From contig NZ_JAAXLS010000004.1 in NCBI RefSeq assembly GCF_012328925.1, forward strand, positions 62,001-126,000: 64,000 nucleotides of DNA, written 5' to 3'. The translations under genes were made by a program, and so were the position numbers. Position 1 is the first letter of the stretch; every line of letters starts with the position of its first letter. This document shows positions 25,043-34,081 of the stretch, one piece after another. The notes beneath the pieces were generated by a model. That model did not search any database, had not been told where the DNA came from, and worked only from the letters and a program-made list of their open reading frames with translations. The stretch comes from Amycolatopsis acididurans. Lineage in GTDB: Bacteria; Actinomycetota; Actinomycetes; Mycobacteriales; Pseudonocardiaceae.

Positions 25043-27742
25043 ATGACCGACGGCGACGCCAGGAACGGTGCGACCGACCCGTTCGACTATCCGCGCCGGT
25101 GGGAAGCCGACGTCGTGCTGTCCGACGGCGGCACCGTCCACTTGCGACCGATCGTGCCCTCCGACGCGGACGCGGTGGTGGCCTTTCACGCCAAGCTTTC
25201 CGAGCGCACCCGCTACCTTCGCTACTTCGGGGCCTACCCGCGCATTCCGCAGCGTGACCTCGAACGTTTCACCGTCGTCGATCACCACAATCGGGTTGCT
25301 TTCGTCGCGCTGCTGGGTGACGACATCGTCGCGATCGGTCGCTACGAGCGGCTCGGCGACGGGCCGTCGGCGGAGGTGGCGTTCGTCGTCGACGATTCGC
25401 ACCAGGGCCGCGGGCTCGGCTCGATCCTGCTGGAACACCTCGCGGCGGCCGCGTCCGAAAGCGGGCTGCGCCGCTTCGTCGCCGAGGTGCTGGCGGAGAA
25501 CTCGGCGATGGTGCGGGTGTTCCGCGACGCCGGCTACCAGGTCAGCCGCGCCATCGAGGAAGGCGTGCTGCACCTGGAGTTCGACATCGACCCGACCGAG
25601 GAGTCCCTCGCCGTGGCCCGCGCCCGCGAACAGGCGGCCGAGGCACGCAGCGTGCACAACCTGCTGCACCCGCGCTCGGTCGCGGTGATCGGTGCGTCGG
25701 CCGATCCGACCAAGGTCGGCTATGTGGTGCTGTCGAACCTGCTGGCCGCGGACTTCGCGGGCACCGTCTACCCGGTCAACCCCGAACACCGCGCGGTGCG
25801 CGGGGTCCGTGCCTACAAATCGGTGCTGGAGATCCCCGATCCGGTGGAACTCGCCGTGGTGGCGGTCCCGGCGGATCAGGTCGAGTCGGTACTGGACGGC
25901 GCACTCGCCAAGGGTGTGAAGACGTTGCTGATCGTCACCGCCGGGTTCGCCGAGGCCGGGCCGCACGGGCTGCACGCCGAGCTGCGCCTGGTCGGTGAGG
26001 CGCGGGCACACGGCATGCGCGTGGTCGGGCCGAACGCGCTGGGCGTGCTCAACACCGATCCCGCGGTGCGGCTCAACGCGACACTCGCGCCGCGCCTGCC
26101 CGCGCGCGGCCGCGCCGGGTTCTTCTGCCAGTCCGGTGCGCTGGGCACCGCGATCCTCGCCGACGCCGAGGCACGCGGCCTGGGGCTGTCCACCTTCGTC
26201 TCGGCGGGAAACCGTGCCGACGTCTCCGGCAACGACTTGCTGCAGTACTGGGAGACCGATCCCGACACCGATCTCGTGCTGCTGTACCTGGAGTCCTTCG
26301 GTAACCCGCGCAAGTTCGCGAGGCTGGCCCGGAGGCTGGGCCGCAGCAAGCCGATCGTCGCCGTGAAATCGGGACGGCACGCGGTGCGCCCGCAGCTGGC
26401 CGCGACCTCCGCCGAAGTCGACGAGGCCAGCGTGCAGGCGCTGTTCGAGCAGGCCGGCGTCGTGCGGGTGGAGACGCTGGCGCAGCTGTTCGACACGGCA
26501 CTGGTGTTCGCGCACCAGCCGCTGCCCGCCGGGCCGAGGGTCGGCATCGTCGGCAACTCCAGCGCGATCGGCCTGCTGGCCGCGGACACCGCGCGGGCGC
26601 AGGGCCTCAAGCTCGCCTTCGAACCGGTCGACATCGGCGCGCAGGCCGGGCCGGAGGAGTTCGCCGCCGCCGTGCGCGAGGCGCTGAACTCGCCGGACAC
26701 CGACGCGCTCGTGGTCGTGTTCGTACCGCCCGTGGCCACACCGGGCACGTCCTACGCGCGTGCCCTGAAGGAGGCCGCCCTCGAACTCGACCACGGCAAG
26801 CCGATCGTGTCCACGTTCCTCGCCGCCGAGGGGGTGCCCGCGGAACTGGCGGTCGCGAAGGACGGCGCGCCGGGGCCGGGGTCGATCCCGTCGTTCCCGA
26901 GCCCGGAGCGCGCGGTGAACGCGCTGGCGAAGGTCGTCCGGTATGCCGCGTGGCGGCAGCGCCCGCAGGGACATCTCGTGCGCCCGGCCGGGGTGCACAC
27001 CGAGGCGGCGCAGCAGGTGGTGCGCGACCTGCTCGGCGACGCCGGCGAGAAGAACGTGGTGCTGGAGGACAGCGACGTCGTGCGGCTGCTCGGCTGCTAC
27101 GGCATCGATGTCGTGCCGTTCCGGGTCGTCGGCAGTGAACGCGAAGCCGTGGACGCCGCCGCCGAACTCGGCTACCCGGTGACGGTCAAGGCGGTCGACG
27201 AGCGGCTGCGGGGGCGGCCCGACCTGGCCGGGGTGCGGCTGGACCTGGGTTCCGAGGACGCCGTGCGCCGGGGTTACCACGATCTGCGCGAGGTCTCGGG
27301 CGAGAACGAGATGTACGTGCAGCGGATGGCGCCCAAGGGGCTGTCCTGTTTCATCGGGCTCCAGGACGACCCGTCGTTCGGCACGCTCGTGTCGTTCGGG
27401 CTGTCCGGGCTGGTGAGCACGCTGCTCGGGGACCGCGCCTACCGCGCCGTGCCGCTGACCGATGTGGACGCGGCCACGCTGATCCGCGAACCGAAGAGCG
27501 CGCCGCTGCTGACCGGCTACCGTGGCGACGAGCCCGCGGACCTGGCGGCTCTGCAGGACATGGTGTTGCGGGTCGCGGCGCTGGCCGAGGACAACCCGGA
27601 GGTGCGGGTGCTGACGCTCGATCCGGTGATGGCCTCGCCGGAGGGTGCGTTCGTCGCCAACGCGCGGATCGTGCTCGGCCCGCCGCCCGCGCGTCCCGAC
27701 ACCGGCCCCCGCCGTCTGCGCGCCATCAACGCACCGGACTGA
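25043..27742 (+). CDS. GNAT acetyltransferase fused to NDP-forming acyl-CoA synthetase-like domains (Pat family)
   Basis: An 899-residue fusion. The N-terminal GNAT domain (about 20-175) has the acetyl-CoA loop in DSHQGRGLGSILLEHL. Then comes a CoA-binding domain (about 205-330, RSVAVIGASADPTKVGY), a ligase/flavodoxin-like part (about 340-640, FFCQSGALGTAILADAEARG) and a C-terminal ATP-grasp domain (about 665-885, YPVTVKAVDERLRG). This is the build of bacterial protein acetyltransferases of the Pat type, whose large domain often senses a ligand rather than catalysing. In Salmonella Pat the GNAT is C-terminal; here it is N-terminal. With acuC 5 bp upstream, reversible control of acyl-CoA synthetases is the likely job. 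Confidence 0.9.
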   Translation: MTDGDARNGATDPFDYPRRWEADVVLSDGGTVHLRPIVPSDADAVVAFHAKLSERTRYLRYFGAYPRIPQRDLERFTVVDHHNRVAFVALLGDDIVAIGRYERLGDGPSAEVAFVVDDSHQGRGLGSILLEHLAAAASESGLRRFVAEVLAENSAMVRVFRDAGYQVSRAIEEGVLHLEFDIDPTEESLAVARAREQAAEARSVHNLLHPRSVAVIGASADPTKVGYVVLSNLLAADFAGTVYPVNPEHRAVRGVRAYKSVLEIPDPVELAVVAVPADQVESVLDGALAKGVKTLLIVTAGFAEAGPHGLHAELRLVGEARAHGMRVVGPNALGVLNTDPAVRLNATLAPRLPARGRAGFFCQSGALGTAILADAEARGLGLSTFVSAGNRADVSGNDLLQYWETDPDTDLVLLYLESFGNPRKFARLARRLGRSKPIVAVKSGRHAVRPQLAATSAEVDEASVQALFEQAGVVRVETLAQLFDTALVFAHQPLPAGPRVGIVGNSSAIGLLAADTARAQGLKLAFEPVDIGAQAGPEEFAAAVREALNSPDTDALVVVFVPPVATPGTSYARALKEAALELDHGKPIVSTFLAAEGVPAELAVAKDGAPGPGSIPSFPSPERAVNALAKVVRYAAWRQRPQGHLVRPAGVHTEAAQQVVRDLLGDAGEKNVVLEDSDVVRLLGCYGIDVVPFRVVGSEREAVDAAAELGYPVTVKAVDERLRGRPDLAGVRLDLGSEDAVRRGYHDLREVSGENEMYVQRMAPKGLSCFIGLQDDPSFGTLVSFGLSGLVSTLLGDRAYRAVPLTDVDAATLIREPKSAPLLTGYRGDEPADLAALQDMVLRVAALAEDNPEVRVLTLDPVMASPEGAFVANARIVLGPPPARPDTGPRRLRAINAPD

Positions 27743-27751
27743 CCGTGACCC

Positions 27752-28744
27752 TCACGCCGTCGCGGGGTCCGGGCGGGTCGCCAGCAGGTGGCCGAGGGCG
27801 AGCAGCTGAGCCGTCGCGCCGCCGAGGGTGAACTCGATGCGCTTGGCGGCGACGAAGTACTTGTGCAGCGGGTAGTCCACGTCGATGCCCACCCCGCCGT
27901 GCAGGTGCACCGCGGTGTGCGCGACGCGGTGGCCCGCGTCGGCGGCCCAGTACTTCGCGGTCGCGACCTCCTCGGCCGCCGGCAGGTCCTCCGAAAGCCG
28001 CCACGCCGCCTGCCACAACGACAGCCGTACCGCCTCGACGTCGACATAGGCGTCGGCGAGCCGCTGCCGCACCGCCTGGAAACTGCCGATCGGGTGGCCG
28101 AACTGCTCGCGCTGTTTGGTGTACTCGGCCGTGCGGTGCAGCGCGCTTTCCAGCACGCCGAGCTGCGTGGCGCACAGGCCGACCGTGCCGCGCTGCCGCA
28201 GCCATTCGAAATCCACCGCGAGCGGATCGCCCGCGACGCCGTCGAGCCGCATCAGCGCGGCGTCGTCGTTGTCGACCACGCGCTGGCGCTGGGCCTCGGC
28301 CTGCTCGGCGATGAATACCCGCACCCCGTCGGGCGTTTCGGCGGGGACGAGGAACGCGTCGGCCTGTGCACCGAACGGGACCGCGGTCTGCTCGCCGGAG
28401 AGCCGGCCGCCCTCGGCTGTGAACCCGCACGGCGCCCCGACCTCAGGCAACGCGACCGCGAACGTCGTCTCGCCGCGCATCACCGGCATCAGCCAGCGCT
28501 CGATCTGCGCGGGCGTGCCGAACTTCGCGATCGCCGAGGCCGCCATGGTGACGGCCGGCAGGTACGGCACGGGCGCGACCGCGCGGCCGATCTCGGTCAG
28601 GACCGCGCACTGCTCCAGCAGGCCGATGCTGCCGGGATCCACGACCCCGACCTTGACCAGCGTCGCCCAGTCGCCGCCGTCCTCCAGCACGCGCCGGGTC
28701 AGCGCGGCCAGTTCCCGCATCTCCTCAGAACCGGTGAAATCCAC
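27752..28744 (-). CDS. acyl-CoA dehydrogenase, FadE27-like (steroid side chain)
   Basis: A 330-residue short acyl-CoA dehydrogenase subunit. From the GTG at 28744 (RBS AGGAGA) it reads VDFTGSEEMRELAALTRRVL, and the C-terminal domain has REQFGHPIGSFQAVRQRLAD and HLHGGVGIDVDYPLHKYF. It starts 11 bp after the paired FadE26-like gene. In mycobacteria such pairs form alpha2beta2 enzymes (ChsE4-ChsE5) that desaturate cholesterol side-chain CoA thioesters. Pairing and the mce4 genes next door support that assignment; exact chain length is inference. It ends 9 bp from the convergent Pat-type gene. Confidence 0.88.
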   Translation of the reverse strand: MDFTGSEEMRELAALTRRVLEDGGDWATLVKVGVVDPGSIGLLEQCAVLTEIGRAVAPVPYLPAVTMAASAIAKFGTPAQIERWLMPVMRGETTFAVALPEVGAPCGFTAEGGRLSGEQTAVPFGAQADAFLVPAETPDGVRVFIAEQAEAQRQRVVDNDDAALMRLDGVAGDPLAVDFEWLRQRGTVGLCATQLGVLESALHRTAEYTKQREQFGHPIGSFQAVRQRLADAYVDVEAVRLSLWQAAWRLSEDLPAAEEVATAKYWAADAGHRVAHTAVHLHGGVGIDVDYPLHKYFVAAKRIEFTLGGATAQLLALGHLLATRPDPATA

Positions 28745-28755
28745 GCCGAAATCTC

Positions 28756-29928
28756 CTATCGCGTAACGGGAAGGCCGAGTGCGGTCGCGGCGATGAGGTC
28801 GCGCTGGATCTCGTTGGTGCCGCCGCCGAAGGTGAGGATCAAAGCCGAGCGGTGCGCGCGTTCCAGCCGCCCGCGCAGGACCGCGCCCGGCGATCCCTCG
28901 CGCACGATCGAGGCGGGCCCGACCACTTCCATCAGCAGCCGGTAGGCCTCGATCGCCAGTTCGGTGCCGAACACCTTGGTGGCCGAGGCTTCCGCCGGGT
29001 TCAGATCCGGTGTGGACGCGATCCGCCAGTTGCGCAGTTTGAGGTACTCGGCGTGCGCGTGCACGCGGGCCAGATGTGTACGGACCCACTCGGCGTCGAT
29101 GACGCGGCTGCCGTCGGGCTGCTTGGTCTCCAGCGCCCACTGCCGCACTTCGCTCAGCGCCGACTGCAGCGGCGCGGCCGAGGTCAGCGCGACGCGTTCG
29201 TGGTTGAGCTGGTTGGTGATCAGCGGCCAGCCCGCGTTCTCGTCGGCGATGCGCGCGCTGACCGGTACCCGCACGTCCTCGTAGTAGGTCGCGCTGGTGC
29301 CGGGCCCGGCCACCGTGTGCACCTTCGTCCAGGAGAACCCGGGCGCGGAGGTCGGCACGATCAGGATGGACAGGCCCTTGTGCTTGCGTGCCTCGGGATC
29401 GGTGCGCACCGCCAGCCACACGTAGTCGGCGTACTCGATGAGACTGGTCCACATCTTCTGCCCGTTGACCACGTACTCGTCGCCGTCACGCACGGCGCGG
29501 GTGCGCAGCGACGCGAGGTCGGTGCCCGCGCCCGGCTCGGAGTAGCCGATCGAGAAGTGCAGTTCGCCGCCCGCGATCTTGGGCAGGTAGTGCGCCTTCT
29601 GCTCCGGCGTGCCGAACCGCATGATCGTCGGGCCGATCGTGTTGACCGTCAGGAACGGCACCGGCACGCCGGCCACGGCGGCCTCGTCGAGGAAGATCAG
29701 CTGGTCCATCATGGGCCGCGCCTGGCCCCCGAACTCTTCGGGCCAGCCGATCGCGAGCCATCCGTCGCGGCCGAGCTCACGCACGATCTCCTTGTACGCG
29801 GTGCCCTCGCCGTACTCTCCTCCGTCACCCGAGAGGCCTTCTCGTCGTTGCGGTGTCATCAGGCGATCGAAGTAGGTGCGCAGCTCCGTGCGGAGGCGCT
29901 CCTGCTCGGGGGTGTAGGCAATGCGCAT
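28756..29928 (-). CDS. acyl-CoA dehydrogenase, FadE26-like (steroid side chain)
   Basis: A 390-residue acyl-CoA dehydrogenase starting MRIAYTPEQERLRTELRTYF. It has the FAD/substrate block SIGYSEPGAGTDLASLRTRA, NGQKMWTSLIEYADYVWLAV, and the C-terminal FAD motif TFGGGTNEIQRDLIA. It is the larger member of a likely heterotetramer with the downstream FadE27-like gene. The arrangement divergent from an SDR and the mce4 genes is that of Mycobacterium Rv3504-Rv3505. I start at the ATG at 29928; 21 further codons upstream are open but run through a KstR-like operator. Confidence 0.9.
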   Translation of the reverse strand: MRIAYTPEQERLRTELRTYFDRLMTPQRREGLSGDGGEYGEGTAYKEIVRELGRDGWLAIGWPEEFGGQARPMMDQLIFLDEAAVAGVPVPFLTVNTIGPTIMRFGTPEQKAHYLPKIAGGELHFSIGYSEPGAGTDLASLRTRAVRDGDEYVVNGQKMWTSLIEYADYVWLAVRTDPEARKHKGLSILIVPTSAPGFSWTKVHTVAGPGTSATYYEDVRVPVSARIADENAGWPLITNQLNHERVALTSAAPLQSALSEVRQWALETKQPDGSRVIDAEWVRTHLARVHAHAEYLKLRNWRIASTPDLNPAEASATKVFGTELAIEAYRLLMEVVGPASIVREGSPGAVLRGRLERAHRSALILTFGGGTNEIQRDLIAATALGLPVTR

Positions 29929-29939
29929 GGGCCACACTC

Positions 29940-29953
29940 TAGAACAAGTTTCG
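29940..29953. promoter_or_regulatory. KstR-like operator, fadE side
   Basis: TAGAACAAGTTTCG fits TnnAACnnGTTnnA, the motif of the cholesterol regulator KstR, at all fixed positions but the last. It lies 11 bp before the FadE26-like start in the divergent region of the steroid locus. Confidence 0.5.
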
Positions 29954-30019
29954 CCTGGGATCACTAGCTTGGCGGCAAATGCCCAGTTCATGACGGTGAA
30001 TTTGGTGCTTGCCCAGAAC

Positions 30020-30033
30020 GAGAACAGATTCTA
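30020..30033. promoter_or_regulatory. KstR-like operator, SDR/mce4 side
   Basis: GAGAACAGATTCTA resembles the KstR palindrome AGAACacGTTCTA with one change (ATT for GTT) in the right arm. It is 62 bp before the SDR start, a usual operator place for the long steroid-uptake transcript. Confidence 0.45.
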
Positions 30034-30095
30034 GTCTGTGCCGTGAGAGGCGAGCCGACGGGGGCTTGCCGCGCCAGCGAGGAGGCAGCCGCCGC

Positions 30096-30917
30096 GTGAA
30101 TCGGGTCGCCATTGTCACGGGAGCAGGAGCCGGGCTGGGACGGGCGGAAGCGCTCGCGCTGGCCGCCGACGGTGTGTCGGTGGTCGTCAACGACGTCGCC
30201 GGCACCGATGTGGTCGACGAGATCGAGGCCGAGGGCGGCAAGGCGCTGCTGGTCAAGGGAGACGTCGGGGAGCGCGAGACGGCCGACGCGCTCGTGAAGG
30301 CCGCGCTCGAGCACTTCGGCGGCCTGCACATCGTCGTGAACAACGCCGGCGTGGTGCGGGACCGGATGCTGTTCTCGATGTCCGACGAGGAGTGGGACAC
30401 CGTCATCCGGGTGCATCTGCGGGGGCATTTCCTGCTGTCGCGCAACGCGACCGCGCACTGGCGGCAGCAGTCCAAAATGGATGGCGAGCCGGTTTTCGCG
30501 CGGATCGTGAACACCGCGTCGGAGGCGTTTCTGTTCGGGGCGCCCGCCCAGCCCAACTACGCCGCCGCCAAGGCCGGAATCGCCGCGCTCACCGTCGCCA
30601 CGGCGCGGGGCTGTGAGCGCTACGGTGTGCGCGCCAACGCGATCTGCCCCAGGGCGAGGACCGCGATGACCGAAGGCGTCTTCGGTGCGGCGCCCGAAGG
30701 CGATGACCCGTTGTCGGTCGGGCACGTGGCGCCGTTCGTCGCGTTCCTCGCCTCCGAACGGGCCGAGTCGATCAACGGCCAGGTCTTCGTCGTGCACGGG
30801 GGAAACGTCGCGCTGGTCAGCCCGCCGGCGGTCCGGCAGCGGTGGAGTCTCGACGATCTCGACGACATCGCCACCTTCGGCTACGACACGATGTTCGCCA
30901 GTCAGGAGTTGCTATGA
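30096..30917 (+). CDS. short-chain dehydrogenase, Rv3502c/Hsd4A-like
   Basis: A 273-residue classical SDR with GTG start behind GAGGAGG. NAD site VTGAGAGLGRAEAL, the NNAG motif in IVVNNAGVVRDRM, and the active-site Tyr-x3-Lys in QPNYAAAKAG are all present; the catalytic Ser is in IVNTASEAF. The position at the head of the mce4 series matches Rv3502c, a 17-beta-hydroxysteroid / side-chain hydroxyacyl-CoA dehydrogenase. Substrate by context only. Its stop overlaps the next ATG by 4 bp. Confidence 0.88.
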   Translation: MNRVAIVTGAGAGLGRAEALALAADGVSVVVNDVAGTDVVDEIEAEGGKALLVKGDVGERETADALVKAALEHFGGLHIVVNNAGVVRDRMLFSMSDEEWDTVIRVHLRGHFLLSRNATAHWRQQSKMDGEPVFARIVNTASEAFLFGAPAQPNYAAAKAGIAALTVATARGCERYGVRANAICPRARTAMTEGVFGAAPEGDDPLSVGHVAPFVAFLASERAESINGQVFVVHGGNVALVSPPAVRQRWSLDDLDDIATFGYDTMFASQELL

Positions 30918-32425
30918 CGCTCACCGTTCAGCCGCATCGCGAAGCGGCCGGACTCAAGACCGGACAGCTGTACATCGACGGCCAGTGGGGGCCGGGTGGC
31001 GAGGGCGCCACCTGGACCCACCGGCACCCCGCGACGGGTGAGGAGGTCGGCGACTTCGCCATCGCAACGAAGGCCGACGTCGACGCCGCCGTCGCCGCGG
31101 CACGTAAGGCGTTCGACTCCGGCACCTGGTCCAACTCCCGCGCCGGGACGCGCATCAAGCTCCTGCACCGCTACGCCGAAAAGCTGCGTGAGCACGCCGA
31201 GGAGCTGCGCTGCCTGCAGGCACTGGACAACTCGGTGCCGATCTCCTTCAGCGGCAGCATCTACGCGACCTCTGTGGAGGCCGCCGCGGACGTGTTCGAC
31301 CACCACGCGGGCTGGGTCGACAAGCTCGGCGGGCAGACCCTGCCGCCGTATCAGGGCGGCGACCACCTGGCGATGACCTTCCGCGAGCCGATCGGTGTCG
31401 TGGCCGCGATCCTGCCGTGGAACGCGCCGTTCCTGTTGTACGCGCAGAAGGTCGCGCCGGCACTGGCCGCGGGCTGCACCGTGGTGCTCAAGCCGTCGGA
31501 GTACTGCACGTTCACCGTGCTGCGCATGGTCGAACTGCTGGTGGAGGCCGGGCTTCCGGAGGGCACGCTCAACGTCGTGACCGGTCCCGGCGATCCGGTC
31601 GGCGAAGTCCTGATCACGCACCCCGACGTCGACAAGGTCAGCTTCACCGGCAGCCGCGCCGTCGGCAAGCGCATCGTCGAGGCCTCTGCGGGTACGTTGA
31701 AGCGGGTTTCGCTGGAGCTGGGCGGAAAAAGCCCCGCGCTGGTGTTCGCCGACGCGGCGAACGTGGGGCTCGCCGCGGCGACGACCATCGGCGCGGTCAC
31801 GATGGGCCTGTCCGGCCAGGCGTGCGTGGCCAACACGCGGGCGCTGGTGCAGCGCGAGGTCTACGACGAGTTCCTCGCCGCGGCGCAGGGCATGGCGGCG
31901 GCGATCACCTACGGCGATCCGTTCGACCCTGGCGTGCTGTCCGCGCCGCTGATCAACGAGCGTCAGCTGGACCGCGTGCTCGGCTACATCGAAAAGGGCA
32001 AGCAGGAGGCGCGCCTGGTCTCCGGCGGCGAACGGCTCGGCGGTGACCTGGCGGGCGGCAACTTCGTCGCACCCACTATTTTCGCCGACGTGGAGAACTC
32101 CGCGACCATCGCGCAGGAGGAGATCTTCGGCCCGGTGCTCGCCGTCGTTCCCTTCGACGAGGAGGACGAGGCCGTGCGGCTGGCCAACGACACCGAGTAC
32201 GGGCTGGGCGCGAGCGTGTTCAGCGCGGACGCGCAGCGGGCCTTCCGCGTGTCGCGCAAGCTGCGTGCGGGCACGATCGGCGTCAACGGTTTCCAGATCG
32301 AACCGCATCTGCCATTCGGCGGATTCAAGGAATCGGGGCTGGGCCGCGAGGGCGGCGACTCCTCGATCGAGGCCTACACCGAACTGAAGTCGGTGTACAT
32401 GCCGCTGACCGACGAGATGATGTGA
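30914..32425 (+). CDS. NAD(P)-dependent aldehyde dehydrogenase
   Basis: A 503-residue aldehyde dehydrogenase. The catalytic Glu is in KRVSLELGGKSPALVF and the nucleophilic Cys in GLSGQACVANTRALVQ; the NAD-binding VAAILPWNAPFLLYAQK and the C-terminal INGFQIEPHLPFGG-type segment are present. It oxidises an aldehyde to an acid. In a sterol locus the natural idea is a side-chain or degradation aldehyde, such as the C26/C22 aldehydes or propionaldehyde, but the sequence does not decide. Start ATG at 30914, coupled to the preceding SDR. Confidence 0.92.
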   Translation: MTLTVQPHREAAGLKTGQLYIDGQWGPGGEGATWTHRHPATGEEVGDFAIATKADVDAAVAAARKAFDSGTWSNSRAGTRIKLLHRYAEKLREHAEELRCLQALDNSVPISFSGSIYATSVEAAADVFDHHAGWVDKLGGQTLPPYQGGDHLAMTFREPIGVVAAILPWNAPFLLYAQKVAPALAAGCTVVLKPSEYCTFTVLRMVELLVEAGLPEGTLNVVTGPGDPVGEVLITHPDVDKVSFTGSRAVGKRIVEASAGTLKRVSLELGGKSPALVFADAANVGLAAATTIGAVTMGLSGQACVANTRALVQREVYDEFLAAAQGMAAAITYGDPFDPGVLSAPLINERQLDRVLGYIEKGKQEARLVSGGERLGGDLAGGNFVAPTIFADVENSATIAQEEIFGPVLAVVPFDEEDEAVRLANDTEYGLGASVFSADAQRAFRVSRKLRAGTIGVNGFQIEPHLPFGGFKESGLGREGGDSSIEAYTELKSVYMPLTDEMM

Positions 32426-32426
32426 C

Positions 32427-33182
32427 ATGGGCAGGCTCGAAGGAAAGACCGCGATCATCACCGGCGCGGCGCGGGGACAGGGTGCGGCGGCGGCGCGGCG
32501 GTTCGTCGAAGAGGGCGCGAAGGTGATGATCGCCGACGTGCTCGACGAAGAGGGCAAGGCGCTCGCCGACGAGATCGGCGCGCTCTACCAGCATCTCGAC
32601 GTCTCCGCCGAGGAGGACTGGACTGCGGCGGTCGAACGTGCGGTGACCGAGTTCGGCGGGCTGACCGTGCTGGTCAACAATGCCGGTGTCCTGCATTTCT
32701 CCGAACTCGCCAAGACCACGCTCGCCGACTACGAGCGGATCATCAGAATCAACCAGATCGGAACGTTTCTCGGAATGCGTTCGGTCGTTGAACCGATGAC
32801 CGAGGCCGGCACGGGCTCGATCATCAACCTGTCCTCTGTGGAGGGACTGGCCGGAATGCCGTTCCTTGTCGCCTACACGGCGAGCAAGTTCGCCATTCGC
32901 GGAATGACCAAGGTCGCCGCGCTGGAGCTGGGCGAGCGCGGCATCCGGGTCAATTCGGTCCATCCCGGCATGATCGACACAAAGATGGTCTCGGACGCCG
33001 CGGGCGGTGCCGAAATCGACACTTCCTGGGTGCGCAAGAAGGTGGCGCTGGGCAGGGTCGGGCAACCGGGTGAGATCGCGCAGATGGTGGTGTTCCTGGC
33101 CAGCGACGAGAGCTCGTACAGCACGGGCGCCGAGTTCGTCGCCGACGGCGGCGCGACCGCGACGCACGCGCTCAAGGTATAG
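32427..33182 (+). CDS. short-chain dehydrogenase, 3-alpha/20-beta-hydroxysteroid dehydrogenase-like
   Basis: A 251-residue classical SDR: NAD site ITGAARGQGAAAARRF, LVNNAGVLHF, catalytic Ser in IINLSSVEGLAG, and Tyr-x3-Lys in AYTASKFAIRG. The sequence flavour, GAARGQGAA and NSVHPGMIDTKM, is that of bacterial 3-alpha(or 20-beta)-hydroxysteroid dehydrogenases. It starts 1 bp after the aldehyde dehydrogenase stop. Role in oxidising a sterol hydroxyl is inference from family and context. Confidence 0.9.
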   Translation: MGRLEGKTAIITGAARGQGAAAARRFVEEGAKVMIADVLDEEGKALADEIGALYQHLDVSAEEDWTAAVERAVTEFGGLTVLVNNAGVLHFSELAKTTLADYERIIRINQIGTFLGMRSVVEPMTEAGTGSIINLSSVEGLAGMPFLVAYTASKFAIRGMTKVAALELGERGIRVNSVHPGMIDTKMVSDAAGGAEIDTSWVRKKVALGRVGQPGEIAQMVVFLASDESSYSTGAEFVADGGATATHALKV

Positions 33183-33205
33183 CCACCGGGAGGCCCGCGG
33201 AAGAT

Positions 33206-33241
33206 CAGGTGAACACTGCTAACCAAAATGGGATTCACCTG
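33206..33241. promoter_or_regulatory. inverted repeat in the yrbE4A leader
   Basis: Perfect 8-bp arms CAGGTGAA (33206) and TTCACCTG (33234) separated by 20 nt, in the only sizeable gap (104 bp) of the steroid series. It could be an operator or an RNA stem over the upstream GTG start candidates of yrbE4A. Confidence 0.4.
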
Positions 33242-33286
33242 GTGAGTAAGACTCAGGGCAACGTAGCTAGGGTCGGCGGAGGTGTG

Positions 33287-34081
33287 ATGGGCTCCCGTAG
33301 TGGGACGGTTTCGGTACCGGGTACCGCCGCGCTGGTCCAGATCGGCAGGCTCGCGACGCTCGGCTGGGAGGTGCTGCGCGCCATTCCGCGCCGTCCCTTC
33401 CAGTTCCGCGAGTGGATCCAGCAGTGCTGGTTCTTCGCGAGCGTGACGATTCTGCCGACGGCGCTCGTGGCGATCCCGTTCGGCGCGGTCATCGCGCTGC
33501 AACTGGGATCGCTGACGCAGCAGATCGGCGCGCAGTCCTTCACGGGCGCGGCGAGTGCGCTCGCCATCGTGCAGCAGGCGTCCCCGCTGATCACCGCGCT
33601 GCTGGTCGCCGGCGCGGGCGGCAGCGCGGTGTGCGCCGACATCGGCGCGCGCAAGATCCGCGAGGAGATCGACGCGATGGAGGTGCTGGGGGTCAATCCC
33701 GTGCAGCGCCTGATCGTGCCGAGGGTGCTCGCCGCGATCGTGGTGTCGATCCTGCTCAACGGCCTGGTCAGCGTGGTCGGCGTGCTGGGCGGCTACTTCT
33801 TCAACGTGGTGATGCAGGGCGGCACGCCGGGTGCGTACCTGGCGAGTTTCAACGCGCTGGCCCAGTTGCCGGACCTCTACATCAGTGAGATCAAGGCGCT
33901 GTTGTACGGGTTCGTCGCCGGGGTGGTGGCGGCTTATCGCGGGCTGAATCCCGCGGGTGGCCCGAAAGGCGTCGGTGACGCGGTGAACCAGGCCGTCGTG
34001 ATCACGTTCCTGCTGCTGTTCCTGATCAACGTGGTGCTGACCGCGATCTACCTGCGGATCGTGCCACCGAAGGCGATGTGA
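33287..34081 (+). CDS. yrbE4A: Mce4 permease YrbE4A (MlaE-like)
   Basis: Integral membrane MlaE-family permease of the Mce4 sterol importer. From the ATG at 33287 (GGAGG, short spacer) it has 264 residues, close to mycobacterial YrbE4A. It shows RRPFQFREWIQQCWFFASV, the cytoplasmic helix EEIDAMEVLGVNPVQRLIVP that contacts the Mkl ATPase, and about five hydrophobic helices, ending FLLLFLINVVLTAIYLRIV. GTG starts at 33209 and 33242 are in frame but cross the inverted repeat. It works with YrbE4B and the six Mce4 proteins; the ATPase is encoded elsewhere. Confidence 0.9.
   Translation: MGSRSGTVSVPGTAALVQIGRLATLGWEVLRAIPRRPFQFREWIQQCWFFASVTILPTALVAIPFGAVIALQLGSLTQQIGAQSFTGAASALAIVQQASPLITALLVAGAGGSAVCADIGARKIREEIDAMEVLGVNPVQRLIVPRVLAAIVVSILLNGLVSVVGVLGGYFFNVVMQGGTPGAYLASFNALAQLPDLYISEIKALLYGFVAGVVAAYRGLNPAGGPKGVGDAVNQAVVITFLLLFLINVVLTAIYLRIVPPKAM

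Noticed and set aside
24926-27280. 784-codon open frame on the minus strand
   Set aside because: Antisense shadow of the GNAT-synthetase fusion; high G/C at third positions leaves long antisense frames. The plus-strand protein is clearly real.
28755-29452. N-terminal extension of the FadE27-like gene to 29452
   Set aside because: The open frame continues, but the upstream part is an out-of-frame reading of the FadE26-like gene; GTG at 28744 has a good ribosome site and fits the family length.
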